Positions 44,972-55,607 of a stretch of DNA of 64,000 nt are shown here, piece by piece. Below the pieces are notes generated by a model, which was not told the DNA's origin, made no database searches, and saw nothing but the letters and a program-made list of their open reading frames with translations. Origin of the DNA: Miscanthus floridulus (taxonomy: Eukaryota > Streptophyta > Magnoliopsida > Poales > Poaceae); the NCBI RefSeq assembly GCF_019320115.1, contig NC_089584.1:104461111-104525110 (forward strand), read 5' to 3'. Each line of letters opens with the position of its first letter. Positions within the stretch are counted from its first letter, which is position 1. A program made the position numbers and the translations under genes.

Positions 44972-47158
44972 TCAGCTTTGGTCATCGCCATCCAGCATAG
45001 GCTCGATCCGCCACTCGCTGCCATAGTAGGAGTTGGGCAGGCCGAGCCAGAACTTGAAGGCCTCGGCGGCACGCTTGCGCTCCCGGCGCCTGTCCTGGCG
45101 CGCTTGCGACGCGTGCTTGCTGGTGAACATCCTGGAGTGCATCTCGATGTACATCTTCTTGTACTTGGTCTTGTTGGGCGCGATGCCCTTCTCCTCCATG
45201 CACGCCACGATCTCCAGCGCCTTCTTGAAGAAGGCCGCCCTCACGCACACGTCCGCCAGCGCCCCCAGCAGCTCCTCGTCGGCCTCCTCCAGGCACCGCT
45301 CCTTCACCTCGTTCCAGAGCACCAGCGCCTCCCCTGGTTTGCGCGCCATCGCGATGCCCTTCGCCAGGCTGCCGTACGTCGCCACGTCCGGCTGCACGCC
45401 GCGCTCCTTCATCTTCTCCACCACCTGCTTCGCCGTCTCCACCAGCCCCAGCCGGCAGTACCCCTCCACCAGCATGTTCCACGCCGCCCTGTCCACCGTC
45501 ACCCTGGGGTCCCGCTCCATCTCCTCGAACACCTTGTGCGCCACCTTGGGCTGGCCCGACACGGCGAACGCCTTCATCAGCGTCGTGTAGCTCACCGTGG
45601 ACGGCGCGATGCCCCGTGACCGCATCTCGTTGAAGAAGGCTAGCGCGCCCGCGCTGTCGTCGCTGAGCACGCACCCGTCCATGAGGGTGTTGTATGTCAC
45701 CACGCCGGGATGGATGCCGGCGTCCGTCACCATCTCCTCAAAGAGCTCCCTGGCCTTGCCGATCTGCAGCTGCTGGCAGTACCCCTTGAGCAGGACATTG
45801 TAGGTGACACGGTTGGCTGGAACTCCGGCCGCGGCCATCTCGTCCAGCACGGCGTGCGCGCGCGCCACATCGCCCGCACCGACAAGCGCTGATATCACCG
45901 TCGTGTAAGTCACATGGTCCGGCCGGCTTGCGGGTGCCGTCTGCGCCTCTTGTCGCATCGCGCGCAGCACGGCCACGACATCGTCGACGCGGCCTGCGTT
46001 CATGTATCCCTTCATGAGCGTGGTGTACCCCCTAGCGTTGGGCGGATAAGCCTTGGGGAGCAGCGGCACCTCATCTGAGCCCTGTCCCTGTTTGGCCCCG
46101 GCAACAATGTCGTCCAGCAGCGCGGCACCCTCCTCGACGTCAGTCGCACCGTCGCAATCCATAGCGACAGCCCTGAGCAGTGAGCATATGTCTTTGCGCT
46201 CTTCCCGCATCGCCTGCACGATCCTCTCCGCCGTGGTGATGTCACCGAAGCCGACGAACGCGGCGACGAGGGAGTGGAAAGTGGTGGCGCAGGGAGCGAG
46301 GCCGGAGGAGAGCATGCGCTCAAGCACGCGCGCGACGAGGTCCTTTCGGCCGGCGCGCGCGCACATCTTGATGACGACGTTGTAGGTGAGCGCATCGGCG
46401 GCGGCGCTCCATTCGCTCATTGCGTCGAACAGCTGCCGGAATCGGCGGCAGTCCCCGGCGTCGGCGCAGGCGCTGAGCGCTGCGTTGAATGCGGCCGCGT
46501 CGGGGAGGCAGGAGGGGTAGACGAGCTCTGGTGGCGCGCGGCGGAGGTTGCGGAGGACGGCGTCGAAGAGGCGGAGCGCCTTGGTGGGAGGCGTGAGGCG
46601 GGCGACGGCGGCGGTGTATGCGCGTCGGTCGGGGAGCAGGCCATGACGGAGCATGTAGAGGAGGAGGGAGTGGGCGAGGCGGGCGTCGCGGGAGCGGGCC
46701 GCGGCCGCGGCCGCGAGGGAGAGGGAGTTGGCGTCGAGGAGGTCGAGGGCGCCGCGGGCGCGGAGGCTCTGGAGGAGGCGGGCGGCGCGGGAGAACGCAT
46801 CGGGGCCGTTGGAATTGAAGGAGAGCTGCGCGAGGAGGCGAGAGGCCGTGGTGGGGGAGGAAGGGAGGACAGAAGGCTTCGAGGAGAAGAGGCTGTAGGC
46901 GGCATCGGTGTCATGGGCGCGGAGGAGCGCCAGGAGGGCGTCATCGGAGGCGCCATCTTCGTCATGGTCAGGCGCGCGGGTGAGTGGCGGGGTGGAGCGG
47001 GAAGTAGCTGGGGACAGGGCGGCTGGCGGATGGAGCCTCTGGTGCTGGTTGCCGGAGGAGGAAGAAGGCGGGGAGCATGAGCAAGAGCAGGTGGCGCCAC
47101 CGGGGAAGGAGGGATGGGGTTGGAGGAGCTGGAGCGAGTAGCGCGTGCAGCATAGCAT
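44972..47158 (-). CDS. HCF152: Chloroplast PPR protein, HCF152-like
   Basis: A single exon encoding 728 residues. The first ATG in frame is at 47158; the frame is open further upstream but begins at GTG. Residues 1 to about 45 are Ser/Pro/Cys-rich without acidic residues, like a chloroplast transit peptide. About ten or more PPR motifs follow, for example YTTLMKGYMNAGRVDDVVAV, TYTTVISALVGAGDVARAHA and TYNVLLKGYCQQLQIGKARE. The C-terminus has the long basic tail RRRERKRAAEAFKF and the motif WLGLPNSYYGSEW, which I recognise from Arabidopsis HCF152. That protein binds the psbH-petB and petB-petD intergenic RNA and is needed for cytochrome b6f accumulation. There are no frameshifts and the length fits the family. 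It is the only clearly intact gene in its neighbourhood. Confidence 0.82.
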   Translation of the reverse strand: MLCCTRYSLQLLQPHPSFPGGATCSCSCSPPSSSSGNQHQRLHPPAALSPATSRSTPPLTRAPDHDEDGASDDALLALLRAHDTDAAYSLFSSKPSVLPSSPTTASRLLAQLSFNSNGPDAFSRAARLLQSLRARGALDLLDANSLSLAAAAAARSRDARLAHSLLLYMLRHGLLPDRRAYTAAVARLTPPTKALRLFDAVLRNLRRAPPELVYPSCLPDAAAFNAALSACADAGDCRRFRQLFDAMSEWSAAADALTYNVVIKMCARAGRKDLVARVLERMLSSGLAPCATTFHSLVAAFVGFGDITTAERIVQAMREERKDICSLLRAVAMDCDGATDVEEGAALLDDIVAGAKQGQGSDEVPLLPKAYPPNARGYTTLMKGYMNAGRVDDVVAVLRAMRQEAQTAPASRPDHVTYTTVISALVGAGDVARAHAVLDEMAAAGVPANRVTYNVLLKGYCQQLQIGKARELFEEMVTDAGIHPGVVTYNTLMDGCVLSDDSAGALAFFNEMRSRGIAPSTVSYTTLMKAFAVSGQPKVAHKVFEEMERDPRVTVDRAAWNMLVEGYCRLGLVETAKQVVEKMKERGVQPDVATYGSLAKGIAMARKPGEALVLWNEVKERCLEEADEELLGALADVCVRAAFFKKALEIVACMEEKGIAPNKTKYKKMYIEMHSRMFTSKHASQARQDRRRERKRAAEAFKFWLGLPNSYYGSEWRIEPMLDGDDQS

Positions 47159-47301
47159 CCCTGGAGTAGGTAGTCGCGTGGTAATGGCCGTATGGTCGGT
47201 CTGGTTTGGTCCGCCGGACGGCCGGAGGAGGAGGGAGAGGAAACGGCAGCAGCTGCTGCAGACGAGTGGAGCGGATAGGATGAGGATGACGTATTTGACG
47301 T

Positions 47302-47314
47302 GGCCCAAGCCCAA
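47302..47314 (-). promoter_or_regulatory. Site-II (TGGGCY) promoter motifs upstream of the HCF152-like gene
   Basis: TTGGGCTTGGGCC on the minus strand, 144-156 bp upstream of the ATG. It holds two TGGGCY elements, which bind TCP factors and are common in promoters of nuclear genes for organelle gene expression. Confidence 0.45.
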
Positions 47315-47379
47315 CCAAAGCAAACAAGCGTTCCACCCCACAGCCCAGCCATATCGACAGGTCACAGGGAGTCAGGGAC

Positions 47380-48072
47380 GAATTCAGCTACAAACACACA
47401 GGTCACAGCTCACACGTGCTTGGTCCATGCAGAAGTTACGAGTTCTTGGACAGACCGAGATTTAAACAAGAAGTGAACTCCTGGGTCAAAAAAACAAAGT
47501 GTGTGAATTCTGGAAATGGAGTCATGGGGAGGTTTTTGAATCCGGGAGGTGAGCTTCGTTCGCACGTATGTCATCCCGCAATAGAAAATCACTGGATAAC
47601 CATTATTATAAAACGTGCGTAGCCTGCTAAATGTCAATCGACGAGTTTGAGATTCAATTGGTGCTAGAAAAAAAACATAACATTGTGTTCCTATTTTGCC
47701 CCTGCCCTTTGGAGCGACAAAACAGATCGGTGTGGTGCCTTATAAGCTAGCTCTATTTTTTTTATATATTTTAATAGAAAAGAGAGAAAAAACTAGCTTT
47801 TGATCAAGAGTTAGGCTCATACACATATTCCAAGATCCTGTGGGGTCATCTATGTTATGAGCTATATGCTAAAAGTTAGCACTGTTGAAGAAATTGGCTT
47901 AGAGTTATTAATTAGCTTATATCATTGCGGGTGCCCTGAGCGACGCCGTCTCACGCCTGTGCCTTACGCTGCAATGAACAAGAGGTAGCTCATTTGTTGA
48001 AATCCTTCAGCTTGGCCCTAATGAAGTGATGTTGTAATTCATGCACGATAGCCGGTGGCGTGGGAACGATGT
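47380..48072. other. Intergenic, MITE-like AT-rich segment
   Basis: About 47690-47935 resembles a degenerate MITE (GGTGCCTTATAAGCTAGCTC, then a run with AGAGCTAGC-like palindrome arms). No gene. Confidence 0.35.
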
Positions 48073-51000
48073 TGTGGCAGAACCGTTTAATCTAATGTCT
48101 TCCTAAGAGTACTTGTGTTTCTTTAGACACTAAGTATCCAAGAGAGTGCACTAAATCATGCCGTTCCGTCGAGCACACCCCAAGGAAGAACTCGAAAATT
48201 CACATTTTTTCATCAGGATCATAAATGAGAGAATAAAGCTTACAACATTCTTAACCATTTCTTACATCACTTTATTACAACATTAGAGTACTTAAACAAG
48301 TTGAATGCAATAGCGGAATTAAGACAGTTTTACTTGTAAAAGCGTTTATACATTTTAGGTTCACATTTTTATCTTGCAGCGGAGAACAACATATGATCAA
48401 AGTTACAGTGGAAATAAAGGTTAATGGTGAATCATTAACATAGTGAACATTTATAAACCAGATATGATGACAGATCATAAAACTCTTCTTCTAAAATTTT
48501 GTAGTGAGGGTTATAAAAAAAACAGTACGATCGTAGCGTGAAAGGAATCCTCTCTGAGCCCACCAGAAGGTTTTCACACACAAGAGTCAGATCTATGTAT
48601 CCTCCGGTCACCTACAACAGGAGGAATAAAACCCTGAGTACTCAATTGTACTCAGCAAGACTTACCCAACAGCAGGAAAATAAAAGACTCAAAGGATATG
48701 CAAGGCTATCTGACTTGTGGGTTATTGCATCTGTAGGAAGCATTACTAAACGTGCATCCTTATATTCAATTTTATTAGCAGTCGTCATTAGTTCATTAAC
48801 TAACCATTCTATGTAAGCACCCATGTTACTTTCAAGCATGTGGTAAGCAATTAGAACTATTTTACCATCTTTCATATTCCAGTTCTTACTACGGTGCTAG
48901 ACCATAGCCAAGTCGTACCGTCTCACAGAAATGGCGATTCGCGAATCAATGTATCCCAGCTGGGTACCTCGAAACACATGCCCCGCTTGTACCCTAGGCA
49001 CAAATGGAACCAACTCGTCCCACTCCTATTAAGGGGTCCAGGTCCCCGTCCAAACTTAGACTCCAAGCCCCCAACACCTGATACTCAGTCTTAGTATGGT
49101 GCTTAGACTTTCACCTAATACCCACCCCTAAAGGTCGGTCCGGAAAGAGCTGGAACCCATGGCAAGAGAGCAACAAGTCTTTCCGCTCCCATAAGCAAGT
49201 ATGTGCTTAGGGTAATAAATCTGTGACCTGACTACCATCCACAGCAACGGACGGTCCTCAATCGACACAGGCGGAACAAGTGCAATCCGAGCCTCGCTCG
49301 AATGTCTATCCAAGTCCAGATCCAAAGTACCATTCCGCTCGGTTTCCAATTATCCTTCATATATATTCCATGTGATAGTAATATAATAACAACAATAATA
49401 CATTTCCTATCTCTCACGAGTAACAGGTAATCACTCGACTTCTACCGGATTCTATAGCATAGCAATCTACACGATCCTAACATACTAGTAGGACTCATAG
49501 GATAAGGATATATATGCAAGTGGGTTTCATTCAACTCCTTAAAACTTAATGCACAAGCATAAAATAAAGTATAGAATATTAGAGGTTATGGACCGGGGCT
49601 TGCCTGGGCAAGATATAACCAAAGATTTGCATTCCACCGTGGCGACACAAGCACCATGGCACCATCCTCCTGTTACTCCGATCAACTCTAGATCCATCAT
49701 TTTCCTATTATGGTATTCGCAGATGTAGCGTAGAAAACGTAATTAACCAACGACAACCTCAACTCTAAAAACACTATTACGCTTCGCAAGCTAACAAGCT
49801 AGCTCTAATGACTAACGTACTAGGCTACGTATTTGCATTGTCAAGTAAGGCTTCATTTCTGGAAAATGTTTTGGTTTTACAACCCCAAAGTGTTTTGACA
49901 TTTTATTGATTAAATATATATTTATTTGAACTAGGGCTCATTTAGCTACCTTAGCAAACTAATTATTATGGAGCTACAAAAATTACAGTGAGCACCTAAT
50001 AATGGTAGGAATTTACTGTGAAAGTTTCAGAGCCAACACTATTACCAATTTATCACGAAAATTCCTACAAGTTCATATCTTAATAATATTAAGCATCCCA
50101 ATTTAATTAGATAGCCCCTGAAAATACTATGAAACTATATGAACAAGACATACCAGCAGCAGATAGATCATGATTTTAGGAACCTAACAAATTAATTTCA
50201 AATTTTTTGGAAAGATACATAAATTGATATTGAAATTACAAGTTTGCTTAGAAACTAAATTAGAAAAATGCTTTAGAAAACAAAAAGGGCCGACGGCAAG
50301 CATTTGGCCCAGCAGCCCATTACGACCTACGCGGAGCGTGGCCACGTGCCAGCAGGCCGACCCAACTGGCCCGCTACGTGAGCGCTCCAACGCATTTGCA
50401 AAAGAGTCCTCAGTCTAACAAGTTATTATGTGGCACTATGCGCACTATTGCAGAAGAGACACGCTTCGCACCTAACACCCTGTAAAAACTTGTCTCTGCA
50501 ATGGCATGCCCCTAGGCGCGTGCGCGCGACGACGTGGCTCACTGACGGCATATGGTGGTTACGCCAGGCAACCTAGTGGCGCTCCGATGAGACCAAGGGG
50601 TCAATTGAGCTCTATGGCCAAACACGCAAGGATGGTGGTGGTTGGGAGCTTAACGGTGCTCTACCAAGGCCTGGTCTCGACAACGGGTAGAACCGTGTGG
50701 CGGCACGACTGTTCCGGCGGCCTAAGATACTATCGGGGTGGTAGAGATAGCAGGTAAGCACCAGTAGCTCACCAAAATTCGTGCTGTGGTGATGGTTGAG
50801 GCAGAGGAGTGCCGAGGTGGCCTGGCCACGTGCGAGCCACCGGGGCGGCGGTGCTCCGGGATGGACACCCATGCATCACCACATCTTCGGCAAGCACCCT
50901 AGCCAAATGGCGCGAGCACCAGATAGAGGAGGTCAAAGCGAGCTCCTGGATACAAACAATTAAACCCATTTAGACCTTACCCTAATTTCACTGGCACGAC

Positions 51001-52548
51001 GGCACACCTAGCCGGCGGTGAGAAAAATGCCAAATTAGCGGCTAGTAGTGCTCGGTTGCACCAAGGTGTGGGTCAGGATGCTAGCTGGCTTTCCTGTCTA
51101 ACTGTTGGAATGCCGAATTGAGGTGTGGTGCCCTAAACCACACGTATTTGTTGTGCGAAGTAGGGCGATTCTGTCAGAGACAAGGGTAGGCGAGGGTGGC
51201 AGCTCTTCAAGGCTGTACCTACTTTGGTCGAGCTACTTTAATGAAGCAAGGCGTCTACATTGGGAAGACTCAGAGAGAGAGAGCATCGTGGAGCGCCATG
51301 ATGGGACTGCTCAGCCATGGCGGGACGCGGTCGGCGACAGTGAAGCAGTGATCGCGCGTGGGGCCGTCTCATAGGGCCGGTGCAACAAAACGACATGAGG
51401 GAGGGCAGTGACCCCACGATAAGGGCATTAGTGCGATGTGACTACGGAGGCAGGCAGTGGCTCGGCGAGTAGGTGGTTCGAGCGGCGAAAAGAGTGCCAC
51501 ATCGGCTAGACGAAAGCCGCCGCGACATCGGTCTAGCTCGTGCACGTCCAGGACGGCAGCGGACACACGATGGTCGTGCAGTAGTAGCCTGACACGCGGC
51601 CAGCAGCTAGCAAGGCTGGCCACGAGCACAATCGTGGCCAGGCATTGGCAACATGTGCGCGTGGTGACTGTGGACCTAGGCCGATCGACCGCCACCGGTG
51701 TCGCGGACACATTTTAAAGCGACTCAAGAGTTGTTGATCCTCACGTCTGGAACTCAACCAATTTCACTACTCTAAAGTCCACACTACCGATTATCTAACG
51801 AAGCAATCGTCAAGATCAAAGAGCAGTTAGGGAGGGAGGTAAATGAATGCCAACCTGAGCTTGTCCCTGAAGTGCCAGTTCATGAACAGAACGTCAACAA
51901 CATAGTTCACAACGTGGTTTAATGAAGTTTGGGCAATTTTTACAAGAGCAACGTGACACCCAACATAAGAACCACCTATGCCATGCTCAAGTACTCACTT
52001 TGATGCAATCAATAATACCAAAACATGCAGCTAGTGTTTAAACATTTTTGTTAGAAATTAAATATCAAGATAGCATTATCTTACTACTTTTCCCATACTT
52101 AGAAAAGTTAAGGTTCAGTTCGAACTAACAACCATTAACACTTTTGTTACAATTTTTAAAAGGCCTAAACCCTATTAACTCCAACCCACAAGTATTTCAT
52201 GCAATGGTCCATACTTCATACTAACCCATAGGAACAAAATATTTAAGCATTAATTAATTATTTTGCCCACAATAAATCGCCAAAAATAATACTTTAAACG
52301 TAAGTTCAAGTGTTTGTCGTCTTAACGAAAAGAGCTTATCTTAACTTCAAATTTAATTTTTGAGCTCCCAAGAGCACTAGTTAACAATATTTATTTTGTT
52401 TTTTCTCAACCACAAAAGTGAGTCACATAGAATTTGTTTATCATTTCAGGTAAGTTTTAAACTCTTAAACCCAACGGACTTGTTTTGCTAATCTCTTTTA
52501 GGTCTTCATCTTGGTACTAAGCAAGCTCGTAACACCAGGGGTGTTACA
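48073..52548 (-). repeat. Large LTR-like non-coding block, possible solo LTR (Gypsy-type)
   Basis: On the minus strand it begins TGTAACACCCCTGGTGTTAC (52548 down) and could end TTCTGCCACA near 48073, giving TG...CA ends. I could not confirm a target duplication (GATGT on the left, GAAGC on the right). The section 48190-49640 is homologous to 61940-63340, with shared phrases GGAATAAAACCCTGAGTAC, GACTTACCCAA, GACTTCTACCGG and CCGGGGCTTGCCT in the same order. No gag or pol is present, and the GC-rich part (50300-51720) has only shadow frames. Confidence 0.5.
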
Positions 52549-53042
52549 GAAGCCGGCATGGGGGGCATCTGTGATGTGGGTGTCAGTGTGGGTTGCGGGT
52601 GTCACTATCATTGGGGGCTAGCTTGGGAGCGGCATAGGTGCGGTGCTAGCGTGGGGGACGGCGCCAATGTCGCTTGGGGCAGAGGTGGCGTGGGGCGGCC
52701 ATTTACGACATTGATGGCGTAGGGACACTGTGAGGAAGGAGTGTCCACTCTGGAGGCACTGTGTCGATTCGTTCTATCGCTCGATCCTACGCTACGTTCG
52801 CGCGAGAGCGAGCAGGGGAAAGAAAAGAGTCAGGGGTAAAACAGGAACATAGTGTCATTTTTCTTTTTTCAGGGATTAATCAAATCCTAAACTCTCCAAA
52901 TGGCATTTTAGCGGACTACGCACGTTTCATAATGGCTATCCAACAAACTCCCATTGCGGGATGGTGAACAAGCGAAGCTCGCCTCACATAATGGCAAGGT
53001 TCTAAAAAGCTGGTCAGGGGGCATGTTTGGTTACGTGCCTTG
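52549..53042. other. Intergenic
   Basis: G-rich simple sequence (GTGTCAGTGTGGGTTGCGGG-like) then ordinary sequence. No gene seen. Confidence 0.35.
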
Positions 53043-53799
53043 TGAAAGGTCCTTATTTGGTTTTGGTAATTGAGTGACAACCTTGGTGGACTAATTGTGT
53101 TTATATGAGATACACAAGTGATTGGTTCACAAATACATGTGTGTGAGCAACATATGCCATGGAGGTGAAAATGGCTTAGAGATGTTGCAAAGCTCACACA
53201 TATGATGATGAAGGAGCTTATTGCACATGAGACATGACATTGAGTCATGTGATCAAGGTGGAGAAGATCAAGACATGACTTAGCTCGATGGACTGGTTGC
53301 AAGTGTGAAGGGCAAGTTGAGTGATGACTTGGCGCCGATGGACCAAAGCAATGGTGAAGAGCAAGCGAAGTCAAGATCGATGAACCAATATGATCACGTG
53401 ATGATATGAAGTTGATCATATCATTGTTGATCATGTTGGTGCATGTGTTGCATCGACATTAGAGATGGAATGGAATGCGCAAGGCAAAGGTATAACCTAG
53501 GGCATTTCATTTCACCATTCATAGGCATGTAGAGAAGTTGATGACCGGGTTTAGGATAGATGGCCGTACTATTAAGAGGGGCAAACTTGTTTGCATATCG
53601 GTCATCTAGTGCCACTTGAGCGATCTAACTTTGCATACGTGTTTGGATCAAGTGGCGTGGTGAATTGAGTGCAAATCCTTTAGAAAAATATTCGTGAAAA
53701 GCTAACACACGTGCACAAGGTGGTGATCACTTGGTGGTGTTAGCACATTTGCAAAGGTGAAGAAGTTGGTGAAGAAAAGGAGGCAAAACCGGTCTCGGA

Positions 53800-54345
53800 G
53801 TGGTGTCGTGGGGGCACCGCCACTCCTGTCCGGTGCACCACCACCCCTATGGCGGTGCCCGATCACCGAGGCCGAGAGCAGCGTGTTAGGGGCTGGCACC
53901 GAAATGCCTTGTCCGGTGGCACCGCCACCCCTAGGGCGGTGCCCACCTAGACTTGGCAAAGCACAGCTAGAGTTAGGGTGGTCACCAGATGTGATGGTGT
54001 ACACCGCCATGGCATGGATGGTGCACCGCAGGGTGTTGTCCAGTGCCACCGTCATGTTTTTTCTGAGGCTAGCATTTTTGGTGTTGAGCTAAGGGGGTCA
54101 CTGCCATGGGCACCACCGCCCTATGTCTGGTGCACCGCCCTATTAATCTAGAGGGAGAAAAATGAGCATGAGCTCGTTGGGGGCACTGCCACCCTGTGGC
54201 GATGGCACCGCCACCCCTGGGCGATGCACCGCCCCTGCCTATTCGGTGCTAGGTCTGCAATGGCTAGTTGAAATAGCCATTGGAATTCAACCATTGGGGG
54301 CACCACCATCCCATGTCCGGTGACCGCACCGCCGTGTCTGGTGCC
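53800..54345. promoter_or_regulatory. CACCGCC/GGCGGTGC palindrome array in the Copia-2 LTR
   Basis: At least eight half-sites such as GGCACCGCCACCCC and AGGGCGGTGCCC occur in both orientations. Some form perfect hairpins, for example GGCACCGCCACCCCTAGGG followed by CGGTGCC. The array sits immediately upstream of the TATA box. Confidence 0.6.
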
Positions 54346-54394
54346 CTCGTAGAAAGTGCAGCTTTGCTCCAACGGCTTTATTTGGCTTGGGCGC

Positions 54395-54402
54395 TATAAA
54401 TA
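54395..54402 (+). promoter_or_regulatory. TATA box of the Copia-2 LTR
   Basis: TATAAATA, about 50 bp after the palindrome array, in the expected U3/R position. Confidence 0.65.
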
Positions 54403-55558
54403 GAGGTGGAACTCAGGGATTTGGCTGGTTAAGCACCCTTGGGACTAAGTGTCCATGCTTGGGGAGTGCTTGGGAGCCCTCTAACTCACTTGTGCTTGAT
54501 AGTTATCATCCAATCGATTGAGTGAGCGATTCTAGTGCGATTGCATCGAGTGGCACTAGATGATTATGTTGCAAGCCGGTGGTGCTTGTTACTCTTAGAG
54601 ATTGCCACCTCCTAGATAGCTTGGTGGCTTGTGACTCCATTGAAGCACGCGAGAAGGTTGTGCGGTGCTCCAGAGGAGAATTTGTGTGGGGGTTGTGCTC
54701 ACCCCGCAGGGATCGTGAAGAGCAACTCTAGTTGAGCGTGTCATTGAGCGGTTTGGCGGGTGATGCCAATTAGCTGCCGAACCACTTTTGTGTGTGAGCA
54801 ACTCTAGTTGAGCATGTCACCCCACAGACATGTGTGTGAGCAACTCACTTTTGGGGTAGGTTCTTACAGTGCCCGACATGCGGGCTTGGCGAGTGATGCC
54901 AATTAGCTGCCGAACTACCAAGTGAGCGGTCGACACAACAAGGGCTAGCATGTTGGCAAGCACGTGAACCTCAGGATAAAATCATCATGTCATCCTTGTC
55001 TTCCCATTGGTTTGGAATCCCTTTACACAAGCTTGTAATTACTTTCATATACATTGTGCTTGTGTAGTTGCTCTTGTAATTAGTTAGCTTGTGTAGCTTG
55101 CTAGTTACCTTCTTGCTTGTATAGCATAGAAGTAGCTCCCTTGCACAACTAATTTGGCTTGAGTAGCCTTGTTAGTTGCATTGCTTAGTTTGTGTAGCTA
55201 AGTAATTTGTGCTCTCTAATTTAGCTTGTGTAGCCTTGTTATTGAGCATTGCTAGTGAGCTTAAGAGCTTTGTGCGCTTTGCATCACTAGTTGTGTAGGA
55301 GCTCCCCTGGTTGCTTGAAGTACTAGTTCCATAGGTTTGTGTGACCTTGCAAGCTAGAATTGTTAGGTGAGCTCTAGCTAGCCTGACACCTTTTTGCTTA
55401 ACTAGGATCTTTTATAAGGTGCTTAAGAACTTAGATAGAGGGGTGTAGTCTTGGATAGACCGATAGTTTTAATTCCACATTTGTTTTGGTTAGCCAGTAT
55501 GATTAATTTTAAAAAGAACTATTCACCCCTCTCTAGTCCGCTATCTCGACCCTACACA

Positions 55559-55570
55559 TGGTATCAAAGC
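55559..55570 (+). promoter_or_regulatory. Copia-2 primer-binding site
   Basis: TGGTATCAAAGC, two bases after the LTR, one base from the common tRNA-Met site. Confidence 0.8.
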
Positions 55571-55607
55571 TAGGTCTCTCATTTGTGGCCTTCACCGACC
55601 CAAGTGG

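Larger units (their letters stand above)
53043..55556 (+). repeat. Copia-2 5' LTR
   Basis: About 2.5 kb, starting TGAAAGGTCCTTATTTGGTT. It holds an array of CACCGCC/GGCGGTG palindromes (about 53800-54345) and a TATA box at 54395. It ends in CCTACA just before the primer-binding site. Confidence 0.8.

Noticed and set aside
45033..47080. Long plus-strand frames opposite the PPR gene
   Set aside because: They are shadows caused by the high third-position GC of the HCF152-like gene on the minus strand.
50506..51757. Small genes in the 50-52 kb GC-rich block
   Set aside because: Short overlapping frames on both strands within an LTR-like non-coding region, without domains.
48073..52548. Complete Gypsy retrotransposon
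   Set aside because: No gag, protease, integrase or reverse transcriptase motif was found in either strand, and no matching duplication.
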